From contig OW285193.1 of assembly GCA_935421135.1 (NCBI GenBank), forward strand, positions 14,246,099-14,310,098: 64,000 bases of DNA, in the 5' to 3' direction. The position numbers and the translations under genes were made by a program. The notes beneath the pieces were generated by a model. That model was not told the DNA's origin, searched no databases, and saw only the letters and a list, made by a program, of their open reading frames with translations. This DNA comes from Bugulina stolonifera (Eukaryota > Bryozoa > Gymnolaemata > Cheilostomatida > Bugulidae). Positions 1 through 13,200 of this stretch are shown one piece after another (the stretch's first letter is position 1; each line of letters opens with the position of its first letter).

Positions 1-1080
1 CAGGGACCAGCTTACTGGATATAGGATAGTGGGAGCTTCAACACAGTAGCATATCATCTGTGAAATGCAACAATATTATTCTTTATATACACATAGGCTA
101 TATTTTATGCAACAAAATAATTGCCTTGCGACACCGGCAGCAGGTACCATACCTAATATCTGACCAGTTACCATAAGTGATGGTCACTATCTTTACCACA
201 TACTCGTATATTTTCCTTAACACAAAACTTTATCAAATTCATATTAGGAGCAGAAAACTCCAGTTGACTGTGATCTTGAATGATGTTATGTTTTTTACCT
301 CCCTATCACAGGTAGATAGTAGGTACAGAAATTATTCTGTTATTTTCTATATTATTGTCTACAATTAAAAGTTGCACTAATATTTCTGAATAAGTAAATA
401 GATATACAAGTAATAGGGAGACATAACCAGTGTAAACAAACACGCGTAAGTAACACTCGAACAAAATATAGGGCAATGTTAATCCATTTCATTTTGATAC
501 CCATGCACTTCCTTCATTATGGTTCTAATCCGTACCAGCCGATGTAAGACGCTATCCTCACTCATATAAATCTTTATCCCATTGAGAAGGCAGTAATTTA
601 TAAAAAGAGATTTATATTTCCACTTGGTGATTAGTGTGCAGCCAACCCACCAGACCTTTTACTACAGTAAATCCCTTTCAAATCTTTGGTACTTTACCTT
701 ATACATGTATATAATTATATGTATACATATGCATATGGAAGCCCTTGATTTTAAAGATGGATTAATAATGTTAATCATCACTAATTTTGTTCATAATGAT
801 GAGATTAAATTAACCCTCTGACTCATCTAACCTCAAACAGCATGAAATTATACTGTAAATTCACTTTAATGTCAACAACTTCTGCCCTGTGTATTTTAAA
901 TACATTGACTATGTGGCAATAGATAAGATTTCAAAGGTTTCATTAAACTAGCGAGTTCAGGGAGCATTGATTCAGCTCATGACCTACATGTAAATAGGTC
1001 ATATTGATCTGACTGATTTATACATGGTACTAAAGCTTCAGGGTGTATAATAGCATTATATAATGAAACGTGTATTTCAG
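1..1080. other. No gene recognised; probable intron or upstream region of gene A
   Basis: No exon with family resemblance, signal peptide or convincing splice context was found here on either strand. The sequence is AT-rich. The first exon seen for gene A begins at 1081 after a splice acceptor and needs one upstream base to complete its first codon. At least one upstream exon, presumably the signal-peptide exon, must therefore lie here unrecognised or left of the window. Confidence 0.5.
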
Positions 1081-3089
1081 CGGAGAAGAGTTACAAGACT
1101 GGAGCAGAGAGAGTTTGTGCTGGAGGCCAATATGAGATTGGATGTGGATATGCGAATGGTAGTCAGGTATTAAATGTTACGGAGCTGATCGTCACAATGG
1201 AAACAGCTGGTGAAGCATTTAACTGTGAAGAAATTGGAGGTTGCTATTTGCACATTGGCGGAAGTAAGCAATATTTATCAATATGAGCGAATTTCAAATT
1301 CAAATATTAAACAACTGGCCTAGATGCATCTCCCATTGGAATGGTCATACCTTACAATATTTTATTTGAGAGTTGTGTTCTCATACAGCACATTACATGT
1401 ATGTTTAGAGTTAGATTCGGGGGTGACTGATTTGCCGCTACTAAACCTGTTCAAGTTAGTCCAACACAACTGCAATGGTAAACCAAAGTGTACAGGTACC
1501 CTGCCACAGTACAACGAGGTGTTCGTCTGGTTCAGCCAAGGAGCTTACGGTAGTAACTGTGGATTCTGGGAAGAGAATGAACATCTAAGTTTGGCTAACA
1601 TAGTCGCTGAATGTGTAGGTAGGTGAACAGGTGTACTATGGGTAAGCCACAGGTGGATTATGGGGCAGTGAAAAAGTGTATTATGGGTATATTAGCAGAT
1701 AGACGAGTAGATCGAACTAAATACAATATCTGTGTACTGACTTGCTGATTACATGTTATGTTACAAGTAATAGATAAAGAATGAATGCACATTTGTATGT
1801 GATAATACTATAATGCAATTATGTGAAATAAAGTATAAATACATTACATGTATATCTACAAAATATATATCTATATTACATACTATTTGATATATAATTG
1901 TATAATACATTATAATATATCAAACTTATGCAGACGCGGACACTCTGAGTACGTTACCACCATATGAATACCAAAGCGGTAGTGCATCACCAACACCATC
2001 AGTAGACACCACTACAACAGCTGCTACAACAACTACAACCACTGCCACTACTACAACTAGTAAAGATATACCCACCGCCAAACAAACCACCAATAAGCCG
2101 ATACCGACGACTACAATAGGCAAAGGAGATAAGGATAGCAGAGTAGCTGGCCAAACAAAAACCAGTATTGCAGGTTGGGAGCTCTGTTATGAATGCACAA
2201 GAGCGGCGTTTTTTTCGGCGTTATGCAAAGAGAAATCGGCTCGAAACAGACCATTACCTGAACGATACTGCCGGTAAATGAGAGTGTAAATGTAGCCTGT
2301 GTTGCTCTCTCAGCTTTGATGTGATGACTAGGGTAGAGGTGAAATCAGAGATGTAGCTACATGTACATGTGTCATGAGGTGATGGTCACACATCTATCTT
2401 ATTGCTCTTTGCTAACTCCAAATAAACGCCGCTCTTTGTCCTTTTACATTTCACATATCAAAATATTCAGTGTAACAATAACAATATAACATACATTGTA
2501 CATGTTTCATTTGTGTGTATAACTCAAGCTGTACTATTTCTAAGTCTGCATGTTACTATTTTATTTCTATATTTCCTAGTTGGAACTACACCCATTAAAC
2601 ACCATGTGTGTATGCAGTGCATTAGAGTATTAAATAATGTACTCTGAGTTGTCTACTCTTGAACACAGTAGAAGGAGTTATCTTCTCTTTCAATACAATT
2701 TGAGAAGAGAACACAACTTTCCTATCAATGTTGCTGAATTAAGAGCAGACAACTTCTAACATTAAAAATCTAAGTGTACTTCTACTTGTATCTGCATAAT
2801 CAGTTTCATATCACGATTTCTATCTGCTAAAAATGTTTTGGTAGCACTGTTGAAGTAAGTAGTTGTGAAATAACGTCCTGTTATAATTGTAGGAGTGATG
2901 ACAGTGTACGTTGTCCTAGGCGCTGTCGCAGGGGTGGCCGCTCTGGTAGGAGTCGTCATACTCGGCTACGTTCTTTGTAAACAAAGAACAACAGTGCCAG
3001 TCACAAAGTCCTCTAGTGTCACTCAGTATCCACTAAACGGGTCTGAACTAAACGATGTGGATGTCAATGAAAAACAGCCAATCAGCTGA
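1081..3089 (+). CDS. Gene A: SUEL-like lectin transmembrane protein with short tail (5' partial)
   Basis: Four exons are visible: 1081-1263, 1409-1618, 1934-2173 and 2893-3089, giving about 275 residues without the N-terminus. All inner junctions are phase 1. The first two exons carry eight cysteines with the spacing of a SUEL/Gal_Lectin domain, including CNGKPKC followed by GTLP. The third exon is a Thr-rich stalk. Its donor (GTTGGG at 2174) is weak, so that boundary is the least certain. The last exon has a roughly 22-residue hydrophobic segment rich in Val, Gly and Ala, followed by C-K-Q-R and a tail of about 38 residues ending at TGA. This tail has none of the LGAPQAQ, KPDEF or ENLELERRMA modules of the downstream paralogues. 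A binding role at the cell surface is inferred from the fold, and the ligand is unknown. Confidence 0.72.
2645..2757. repeat. Nested pair of short hairpin repeats
   Basis: The outer arms are GAGTTGTCTACTCTT (about 2646-2660) and AAGAGCAGACAACTTC (2741-2756). The inner arms are GGAGTTATCTTCTC (about 2675) and GAGAAGAGAACACAACT (about 2703-2720). Both pairs belong to the dispersed hairpin family of this window, one copy inside the other. The element lies in the last intron of gene A. Confidence 0.6.
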
Positions 3090-4268
3090 GACTACAGCAT
3101 AAGTCAATGTTTCTATCCATAGTTCATTATGACAATTCCACTGATCACGTTATATTATGAGTTATACATACAGCTGGTGCTTACTGTGTATATAATATTA
3201 CAATGCATATGTCACTTAGTTCTATACTGGATTATCTATATTCTACATGTACATGTAATTATATTAGTATGATTCTATTTTGTTTACACTATTATGTAAT
3301 GAACCAACACACATATCATGGGCATATTATATCCAACAAACACGCCTCAAATGATGATGGTTTGATACTTACATGTATATTTTACTTTTAAGTTTTAATT
3401 CAAATATATACAATTCTATTTTTTATTTCGATTGAACCAAAAATAAATTAAAACACATTATTCTAAAGCAATATACATTTTATTATTCTATCCTGATGTA
3501 CGTATAATGTTTCGAGCAGAGCCATTTATTGTGAGAGTTACATCACTAGGGAAACATTTTGAATGCCATGTTGGGCCCTTAGAGCCAATCAAAATTGCCG
3601 ATAGAAAGATTTGACCAAAGATGAGTGTAATTCTTTGTTACATGGGCCTCTTGTTTACTTCCGGTGGCGTAACTCTCACAATCAACGGCTCTGGAGTCAA
3701 GTTGGAAGTGCATACCTAATTGTTATGTGCAAGAGAGGGGGGGGGGAGAAGTTGAATAGCACCTACATGTATTTACATACGATAATCATCACATTCTTAG
3801 TGGAACATACGGATTTTGATATGGGAGTTGTTCCCTCTAATATTAATCGGAATAATCAGGCGAATAATTGAATAATATCTATAGGTAGGAGGTGCGGACA
3901 AGCCATGATATCACAAATAAGTCACTCAATGTCAGTAATCATGGTGCACAGTGTGTAACACTAAATGACATGTAAACCTGATCATTATCAGAGCATTCAC
4001 GTACACATGCTATAATCATCGGCACAGTAGTTTGCCAAGGACAAGTTCGTTCAAGGTAAAGGTCATACACTCTACTGTGCCGATATATTATATAACCTGT
4101 CACAAAACCATCCTCAATATAACAGCATTCAAATAAGCTGCAAATTAAACCTGTGATTATAAGTTACGGAAGAAAATAAGGTACCAGTGTGATGTCATGG
4201 CCAAACTTTACAGGATTCAAAGAATTTACTTTCACTTATTTACCAGAGATCGGGCAGAGGATACAGAC
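3090..4268. other. Intergenic region between genes A and B
   Basis: I see no coding exon here. The stretch contains an AATAAA-type sequence near 3442 that could serve gene A polyadenylation, a short run of G near 3737, and the presumed promoter of gene B without a clear core element. Confidence 0.5.
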
Positions 4269-7200
4269 ATGGCGAGTTCTTACACTACCCTGAGTACAGC
4301 TCTTCTGTTTGTTCAGCTTCAACCTGGTATGTGCTCTTACACACAATACATATGTATAATGTACATGTAATGTAGCGCAGTGTAACGCAATTCTGTGGCA
4401 TTCCGTGTAAAAGGACCTAAACCTACCTTGTGCAACATATTTTATTAATTATATTGATAAAATCAAAATACCTGTAATGTACAAAACTCTACTACACGTA
4501 TATCATATAATCTGTCATGTTGTGGCTGTATGACTGTATTCGTCAACTAAAGATAATATATACTCGTATATTGTTAGCCTAAAGCTTGTAATCTATATAT
4601 TGTGATATTTACAATTTCATTTTCATTCATTTGGTACACTACATATGTGCAAGTTTAATAGACAATATTGTAAATGTAGGTTATTACTATCGCTGTCAAT
4701 ATTTCCACGTTTCACATGTACATGTACATCTAGGCCTATTTATGCTGTAACCCCTAGAATAGCAATGATGGGGAGTTGTGTCTTCTCTGACTACACTATT
4801 ACTACATTACACATATATCATTTTATTATTTTAGTGTTGAGTTCGATTACTGTGATGGCATGGGTGTGTCAAGGTCAACCCTATAACATATGGTGTGCGA
4901 ACTCTGCGTACGTCTTACTACTCACCAACATAAAAATATATGCACACACAGATGTTAAGAAAATAAATGACGTTGGAAACAGATGTGGACCCTCCGTACC
5001 ATACCAGTGCTCCAGAGATGTTAATGTCCAGTCCGGTGAGTGACCATCAATGATTAATTTCACAACAATATTACTGAAAGTTTAAATGATCTCTCTTGGA
5101 CAGGCAAGTTTTTGCAAAATTTTTCAATTTACGTCACAGGTTTAAACTTGAGCCATTAGAAATAATTAGCAACTTGTAGACATTCCACTATGCTTGCAAC
5201 ATCAACTATCTAGCATATAAACAATGTGTAGTAAGTACTTTGTTTCATTATTAATTTACAACTTGTACAATGTAGGCCTCAATGATTCTGGTTTAGACAA
5301 GAAATATTCATATTTTGTGAAGACTTTGAGAGCTGAGTGTCAAGGTCGTTCTAGATGTAACGGTACACTTCCAAAATGGTTTGGACTAACAGGAGAGAAT
5401 ACACAGTGTATTAGTAACGGTACCAACTATTTCCAGAAGATACTCGTTGTAGCCAAGTGTGAGCGTAAGTCAATCAACTTCTACACGTCTGCTAAATATT
5501 AGATATAAAAAGTAATATGAAAGAAATTACATCATAATTAATTTATCTGCAAGATGTACTATTAGGCCTAAACAGTTCATTCTTATATGAATATGATGAC
5601 TTTATAGCATATGACTGTAACATTATTTATACATGTATTTAGAAGTTGCCTCCTCTTTACTTTGTAAACAAGAGAAGATAACTTTTAAATAGTAATAAAT
5701 ACTTCACTCCGTACAGGCATGCACTCGTAATGTCTGTACATGTATATTTAGTATTAGATGAGCAGATACAGACGGCAACCTATCCACCAAGTACTCTAGG
5801 TAAAGAGACTCCGCCCACTCTCTCCACCACACAAGAGCCTGGCATCACACTAGGATTTGTTCAACCCAGTTTGAACAACATCGAAAGTAAGCTTACGACC
5901 ATTGCTAAATAGCTATTCCTTTGTAACCCATTTCAACTATCGTACTAGTCTGCAGCTCTTGGTCAACAGTGAACTATATATCCTATTTACCAAGCTAGTT
6001 TACTAACCCGTACAAACGGCAGTTAGAAATGATACACGTAAGACAACAAACTACCTGGCAATACATTTATGACCACAGATATGTAGAAGGTCAAATGTGG
6101 AAACGGTAACCCACACACGCACTACTCTGTATTTTGTAGAAATAGTGTTAGGTGCTTGCATCGGAGTTGTCATACTTCTGGCTACATGTGCATGTGTACT
6201 GGTCTACTGCTGTGATTGGTGGAGGTAAGTCTATATAACATATAACTATATAAAATATAATATATAATAATATTATTATAATATAGATTATTACAAATTA
6301 TGTAAATTAATTAACTATGATTATTGCGTTTATAATGAGACGAAGCAATACTATCTCTACCACTTCACAGTCACACACTTTACTGAATGGTTTAGTTTTA
6401 TTCGTCCTTTCTAGTAGAAAGAAGAGGCGAGATGCCCTGCATGACGAACTAGGAGGGCCAACAATCAATCTCGGAGCCATTTATGATGATATAGATGATT
6501 TCCGTGATATTTGGGATGCTGGGAATGCTGGTAGGTATATTATAGATCTATTGTAGCAGCACATGGCAGCAATAGCATGCCAGAACTTCATCCATAAATA
6601 AGTAAATATGTATTATAATATTTGGCTACATATATAAAACTACATAGATTATACATGTAGGCCTACGTCCATGACTATCAATCTTTAGACAATCGAAGAC
6701 CCTATTCAAGTACTGAAACAACCAAAACATAGTATTATTACTCTTTCACAGATGCTATGCTGGAGTATACGGGAGCCAAACCAGATGAGTTCATTGACCA
6801 TAGTACCATCAATACCAAGTATACAGATACAATGACCCTGCAATGCACACCTAGGGCTAAGGTGATAGTGGAAGATGACTACTATGTTTTGACTCCACCT
6901 AATTATGAATCAGGTACAATAAAAATCTATTCTAACAGTAAGTGTAACACCTGATGTTGCATTCATAAAGGTTTACAATACTAAATGCTAGTGCATTGAG
7001 CAAAAAATTCAAGGTAAAGAATGAAAAACATATGCCCCGAGTGAGGATCGAACTCACGACCTTCAGATTATGAGACTGACGCGCTGCCTACTGCGCTATC
7101 GAGGCACTTGGGAAACTGTGCTACTGAATCATAAACAGATAAACACTATATTGTGTGGCTTGTGTATCAATAGTTCAATTTAGTGCTTTGATTGGTTCTT

Positions 7201-7563
7201 ACAATCATTGCACTGGTCTAAAAGACAATTTGTTCACTTAGTAAACGCGCCCATGCTATGATAGGGGAATCAAAGTTCATACATTTTTTACTACACAGCT
7301 ATTTTATAGCGAAGGTGCACACCATTTATATAGTATTACATGTATATCTATGGTGTACACACACATAAAACTCTATGAATAGACCAGACATCAAAATATA
7401 CATACAGAGAACGAATAGTCTGAAATCTGAAAGCATTGTTGGTAGTGACACTATTGTGTGCTATTTATCTGTTGTAGAGGAGAATTTGGAACTCGAGAGA
7501 AGAATGGCTGCAGACAGATATTACTCTGATCAACTAGCTGACGATTCCCCATTCTATGACTAA
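4269..7563 (+). CDS. Gene B: SUEL-like lectin receptor, full tail
   Basis: Exons are 4269-4326, 4835-5035, 5276-5464, 5752-5886, 6140-6224, 6415-6530, 6752-6913 and 7478-7563, giving 343 residues. Residues 1-19 are a signal peptide. Residues 20-149 form the eight-cysteine lectin-like domain, with CQGRSRC and GTLPKWFGLTG. Residues 150-194 are the stalk, which ends in the family E-S dipeptide. The transmembrane helix lies at about 197-218 and is followed by Y-C-C-D. The tail has a dibasic SRKKRR stretch, then EYTGAKPDEF, then EENLELERRMAA, and ends in a short acidic segment. In this gene the juxtamembrane module is split by an extra intron with phase 2 ends and lacks the LGAPQAQ wording. An antisense tRNA gene sits in the last intron. 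The binding function is inferred from the fold only. Confidence 0.82.
5642..5685. repeat. Short hairpin repeat
   Basis: Arms GAAGTTGCCTCCTCTT and AAGAGAAGATAACTTTT face each other around a loop of about 12 bases. This is one copy of the dispersed hairpin family and lies in an intron of gene B. Confidence 0.6.
7033..7105 (-). tRNA. tRNA-Met (CAU)
   Basis: The minus strand folds as a 73-nt cloverleaf without an intron. The acceptor stem pairs GCCTCGA with TCGGGGC, followed by discriminator A. The anticodon loop reads CTCATAA, giving anticodon CAU. The T arm contains GGTTCGA-like GAGTTCGATCC and the D arm contains AGCGCAGTAGGCAGCGC. The acceptor stem fits an elongator tRNA-Met rather than the initiator. 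The gene lies antisense within the last intron of gene B and would be transcribed by RNA polymerase III from its internal A and B boxes. Confidence 0.93.
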
Positions 7564-10224
7564 CATTATAACTAACACCGCCAAACTCTGGCTATACCTA
7601 ACTAGTGCTCTGAACTCTAGTCTATTCGTGAGACGAGACTAAATCCAGATTATGGTATCAAATCAACCAAACAGACACTAAATCTTGTAAAATAACAAAC
7701 TGATTTTCATGATTATAGTAGTAATGTAATGTAGCTCATTGTAATATGTACTTGTTGGAACCTGTATAAATAATCACAGTTTAGCTAATATTCCCAGAAG
7801 TATAAAAGTAAGAAACGAGAATGAAGCAGAGTTTGGCAACTAGTCCACCAGTTGACACACAGTTGGTGCAGCTTACCAGCTCTCAATAATGATCTCATGC
7901 ATGTGGAATTTCAACCTTGAAATAGAAAGCCAGCTCACATCTCTGATAAAACGACATAATATTAACCTAATGGTGCATAAATTCTGGTGGAATTGAGTCC
8001 TATTTCTGGGCTGAGACTATTGCATACCGTGTACTCTTAGTATGTAGAGTATGGATTGTAGATAAGGAATTATTCAGGTGTACCAAGTGTACCTAAGTGG
8101 CAAACCAAAACCAGTATAGGAACAATAGCATTGTTAGGCCTACCTTCCTTTGTAGGCAGCTTTACCAAACTACTATGATGCATAGAAAATTACACCAGTA
8201 ATTACATGTACATGTATATGATACCGGCCTGTAAGCTACTGGTCATAATACGCTGGAAGAGGACAACTTTCTATTTTGATTAGCAGCACATTTCTTAATT
8301 CTTTCAACTTCACTATCTTGCACCTATCATTAAACTTAGAATTACACCTTTCAGTAAATACTTTTATTCCCCATTATGCTAAAAAGTTAGGTATATCAGG
8401 AACATATTGCCAGATGTTGGTAGTGCGAATACAAGACTACAAGTCGCCAAGCACTATCAAGAACCAATTGTCATTTCACAATTCCACAGACCAGCCACTA
8501 ATAGAAATATTCTAAATAGCAACACTAATCATTAAAATTGTTTCAAAATCTAGCCTTGTAAATGTGAACGATTAAGGCATTAATAGGAAAATAAGTGACT
8601 GCATATGGTTATTTATAGAGCTGGAGTGTGTGGAAACACTTGTTATTTATACTAATACCCTAATAAACTGTTGAACAATACTTCCTTCCATGAGAGACTC
8701 TCCAGAAGAGAGATCAGTGAGAGGGCACCTTACCAACCACCTGCTATGCAGTTAAAGGGTACCTTACCAAGCACTTGCTTATTCATTACTTCTATATTTA
8801 TAAACAGTGATACAAAAACAAGATGTAGTCAACCAGGGTAATTCACCAAAATCATGATAAATATCTGCAAATACAGCTCTCTACGCTGTGATCAGAGAGG
8901 ATTTTCATAAAATATTATGTTTATGCATACCATATTTGGATCATTGCAACAGTACCAGGCCAGCGTACTGTGTGGGGAATTATAAAATCTCAGCTCAACG
9001 TTGGCCTACATATACATGTACATAATATGCAGGTAAACAGTTTGCAATGCTTTATCCTATTCCCTAATAGTACACAACTCCTAGCCACATATACTCCATG
9101 CACACATACGCATACATATGACATGCTGAAAAACATCTATTCTATACCATCAATTACTCACATGATAATGGGTAATACAACTTCACAACTCTCTAACTTT
9201 CATGTTCTACATGGTCAAACTTCATACATATTTTAGCTAGTAACTCAAGTACACACGGATTAGAAATATTCCCCAGTACACCTATATCTATTTCAGTAGT
9301 TCCTCTACCTGGGGCTCAGGTTAATTATCCATCACTGATTTCACTGCCGAACCCATATATACAGAAATGGGCTATTTATTGAGTACACCATGTATAAATT
9401 TAGATATACTAAATGATGTAATGGTCTGGAGCATACATTTTTCAAAACACACAATTTTAGGTAAAATGGACGTTTACATAAATTAGTCCATTTTGCACGA
9501 AATTTTCATTAATGTCTTTCCAACTCTAGAATATCCACTAATATTTATAAAGATTTTGCTATTTGTACTCATGCACATGTACGTATCTATTACTCTAATC
9601 TCATCGTCATTTTCAATAATTTTTTATGCTTATTCAGAATTTTCAGTATTTTCACTATATTTAGACTCCTAGAAAATATAAGAAAGATAAACCAATAGCA
9701 TCAGTCGGAACACACAAAGAAACAGGAAATAGTGAGATATTCTTTATAATAAAGGAAGAGATAAAAGTATCTGCTCTTGGTTCACCATCACACATTCTCA
9801 GTAAATAATACCCTAAATGCTAGTCCATTCGAAGAAAATGGAATAATTTGCCAATTATAGTGCAACAGGAGAACTGGAATAAGAAAGCTTACTATAATTA
9901 GTACAATGATCAAATACAAGTTTGGCATGTGACCAAATCCTGTTACCATGACGATGGCACAACTATTCATGATTACTCAGCGAGGATATGGAGAGGCACA
10001 CTGCACCACGAGCTCTGAAACACTATCTTCATTAGACTATAAACTATTTGTTCCCAAGGTAGAACGTAAGGTAACCTAGAAGGAAGGGAAGAGCAGACAT
10101 AGGCTCCTAACTCGATACTAACGGAACAATCAAACACTTCGCCTCTACAAGCTACACTTCTACATTTCAAACTTTGCAAGAATAAAATAAGATATTTTAA
10201 ACGAACGTCAGATCTACTAGACAA
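7564..10224. other. Intergenic region between genes B and C
   Basis: About 2.7 kb with no exon I can support. Open frames such as 8276-8515 and 8970-9236 have no family resemblance, signal peptide or biased codon use. A short inverted pair of AATTTT and AAAATTT sequences near 9440-9500 is the only structure noticed. Confidence 0.5.
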
Positions 10225-13200
10225 ATGAGAATGTCACCACCAATGATCTCTAGAATCCTCCTGCTCCAAACTCTGATACTCCACAGCTTAGCATGTAAGT
10301 ACAACATGTCACATATATAGATTAAATAGATGAAATTAACGATTTAAATTTCTTTAATTTATTTTACTACTACATAGTTTCGTACTTGTACAATGCAAGT
10401 ACTCATCAGGTAAAATTTTACCTGATGAGTACTTGCATTGTGCAAGTACGAAACTATGTAGTAGTAAAATAAATTAAAGAAATTTAAATCGTCAATTTCA
10501 TCTATTTTATAATAGTTTATACTAGCTCTAGGACAATAACACATCCTATAGAGCACTTTACCCGACGATACAAAATCCAATATTTAGTAGATTAAATAGA
10601 TGTATATTTAGAAAAGGTAGCATATATTACATTACTAACCTCTATGCATTTTAATTAGAATAGGTGTACATGTATATAATATATGAATATCCACAAAATA
10701 ATGCATTTAGAATCTGATAGAAGAAAGAGTGCATTGGAATTGTATTGGAATTCATCACTATTTTATACAGAAAAGGAGATGCCTACATGATCAAGTCTTT
10801 TACACTGAATCTAATTTTTAAAATTCGCCATTACCCAGATTAGCCAAACTGTATTGAATCTCTCTACTTTATTGTGTTATGCATTGTACATGAATATGTA
10901 GTCTGCACAACATGTACATAATACATGTATATTGGGCCCATTGTTTAGATTACTATTAACAGAGATAAGACAACTCTAAACCAAAATATTTTTGGTATAA
11001 TTACATTCGCTGGTTACCAAATCTAACATGCAATTATATTTGACAGCTTTTATGTATAATAACCTGATTGATTCTTTATAATTTATATTCTAATAGCACG
11101 GATGACTTATGAAGTATGCCAATGCAATTTCGCTTCCTCATAGAACATTATATCATGTTCTCCTACTTGTGGAGATCGAGTGATACATACACTTAAAACC
11201 TAAAGCTACTATATAGTACACCAAGAGCATTATGTAAAATATAGGTTATGATGTAAATCCTAATTAATGTTAAATAATGTAAGTCTCTTATTCAGCATAT
11301 CAGCTAGGCCTACGAAATGTCGCACCAATTTCAACCAGAGACACATAAAAACATGCAACCATCAAAGTGGCACAGCTAGCCAAAAACTCTACCAAACAGT
11401 GCACATACTGTAGATGATTAAGAATTCTCTGTAAATTTTATTTTTAATATGTGAGAAATTTTACATAAATCTTCCAAGTATATTATTTTTAAATGTGTGA
11501 ACACTTCAAAAATAAGAATGAGTAGTCTACCTACCCACAAATAATATTGCTAATAGTGTAATAAACATTTAGGCTTTTACAGATATATAGCACTTTATAA
11601 CATGTATATCAATGGAAAGCACTTGCTCGGCTCATTGCCTCCAGTAAACATTTCACTCACTTTTATTGAATGTACAGAGTATCTAAATAGTTCACACAAG
11701 CCAAGATCAATTGCTCATGACGCTATATCTGATCTATCAGATGTGTCTAACATGAGGAAGATGACAATTACATAGATATATATTTCTACTACAAATTCCC
11801 GTTTGAAATGAGAGAAAGACGTGCAGATATCTGATAGAATGGAAAGAGGGAAGAAAGACAAGTATATGATAAGACATATGAGGTCATTTGATCTCAAGGC
11901 TGAGACTTTCTCGTCTAGACGTTACAGCTTAGTGTTTAGAGATAGCGGTTGGCAGATCTAATAGATCCCAGTCAGGAGATTCTATTCAAATCAGTACTGG
12001 TAGCCTACATGAACATCGAGTCTGTGATATACCATCCACTGCATGAAGGATTCTTAGCGGTGACTGTGAGAATGGAACTATCTGGCCTTGGAGGTGATGG
12101 GAGAATTAATACTATTGTGAACAAATTCAGCATTGGCTCAATGACCTTTAACTATGAAATACGATGCAGCAGAACTAGAGGGGGAGAACGGGCTGGAATG
12201 GGAAGTATAGTGAGGTGAATTCCCGAGTCCCTAACCCCTGGAGATATTACTAATACCACAGCAACATCCATAAGCAAATTCCAGGTAATCAAGAGAGCGG
12301 TGAATACACCCCATCCATCTTCAGGTTCATGATGGAGGGGAATGTTTTGGTGACACATAAGAGATTAGAGGGATTTAATATCTGAATAACACAGGATTTC
12401 CATGAATCATTGGATTTGAGGAAGTGGTGTTTATGAATATATCAAGCTAAGAGAGAAACATATAGTCCAAGACACACTTCACATATAAATTCCAAAACCT
12501 GACGTGTCCCAAAGTTTAGGATGTATAAATCTGAATTGTAGACAGCAAACCTTGTATTACAGACACCAAACCTTGTATTACAGAAACGGAACCTTGTATT
12601 ATAGACAGCAAACCTTGTATTACAGACAACAAACCTTGTATTACAGACACCAAACCTTGTATTATAGACACCAAACCTTGTATTGTAGACACCAAACCTT
12701 GTATTACAGACACCAAACCTTGTAAAGAGTAAACCTTGTATTACAGACACCAGTACCATGCATATCACTCATTGGATATTGCTTAGCGAGAGACAGCAGC
12801 ACCACCTTTGACTAGTGGAGTGCTAGATTAGATGCATGTACATTAGATAAGGTGTGCAATAGATAAAACCATCATTATCCATAAACATATAAACTTCAGA
12901 TTCATAGACATTTAGAGCAAACCAGAAACAGCTGATTATAACAAACAGTGGGCTTCTCTGATCTACATAATTAATGTAGTATAACAGGGAGATAAAATAT
13001 CCTTGTAGACAGAGTTGTCTTCTCATGTAAAGTTGTAAAGACAGGAGATGATAAATCCAATCTCAAGCAACTGCACCTAACTGTAGTATTATTCACTATA
13101 TTACACGACTGTATAATACGAGTATAACAGTAAAGCCTACATTCATGTATCATGTGGAATATGCATGTATTACGTGTATTTATATCGCATTATTGCTCGA

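Noticed and set aside
1926..2123. Val-rich minus-strand frame
   Set aside because: Antisense of the Thr-rich stalk of gene A.
11949..12218. 89-codon frame on the plus strand
   Set aside because: It starts at TTG, has no family resemblance, no flanking splice sites in keeping with gene C and no recognisable domain. It was left as intron sequence.
12442..12768. Repetitive frames on both strands around a 21-bp repeat
   Set aside because: The repeat length is a multiple of three, so frames stay open by chance in an intron of gene C.
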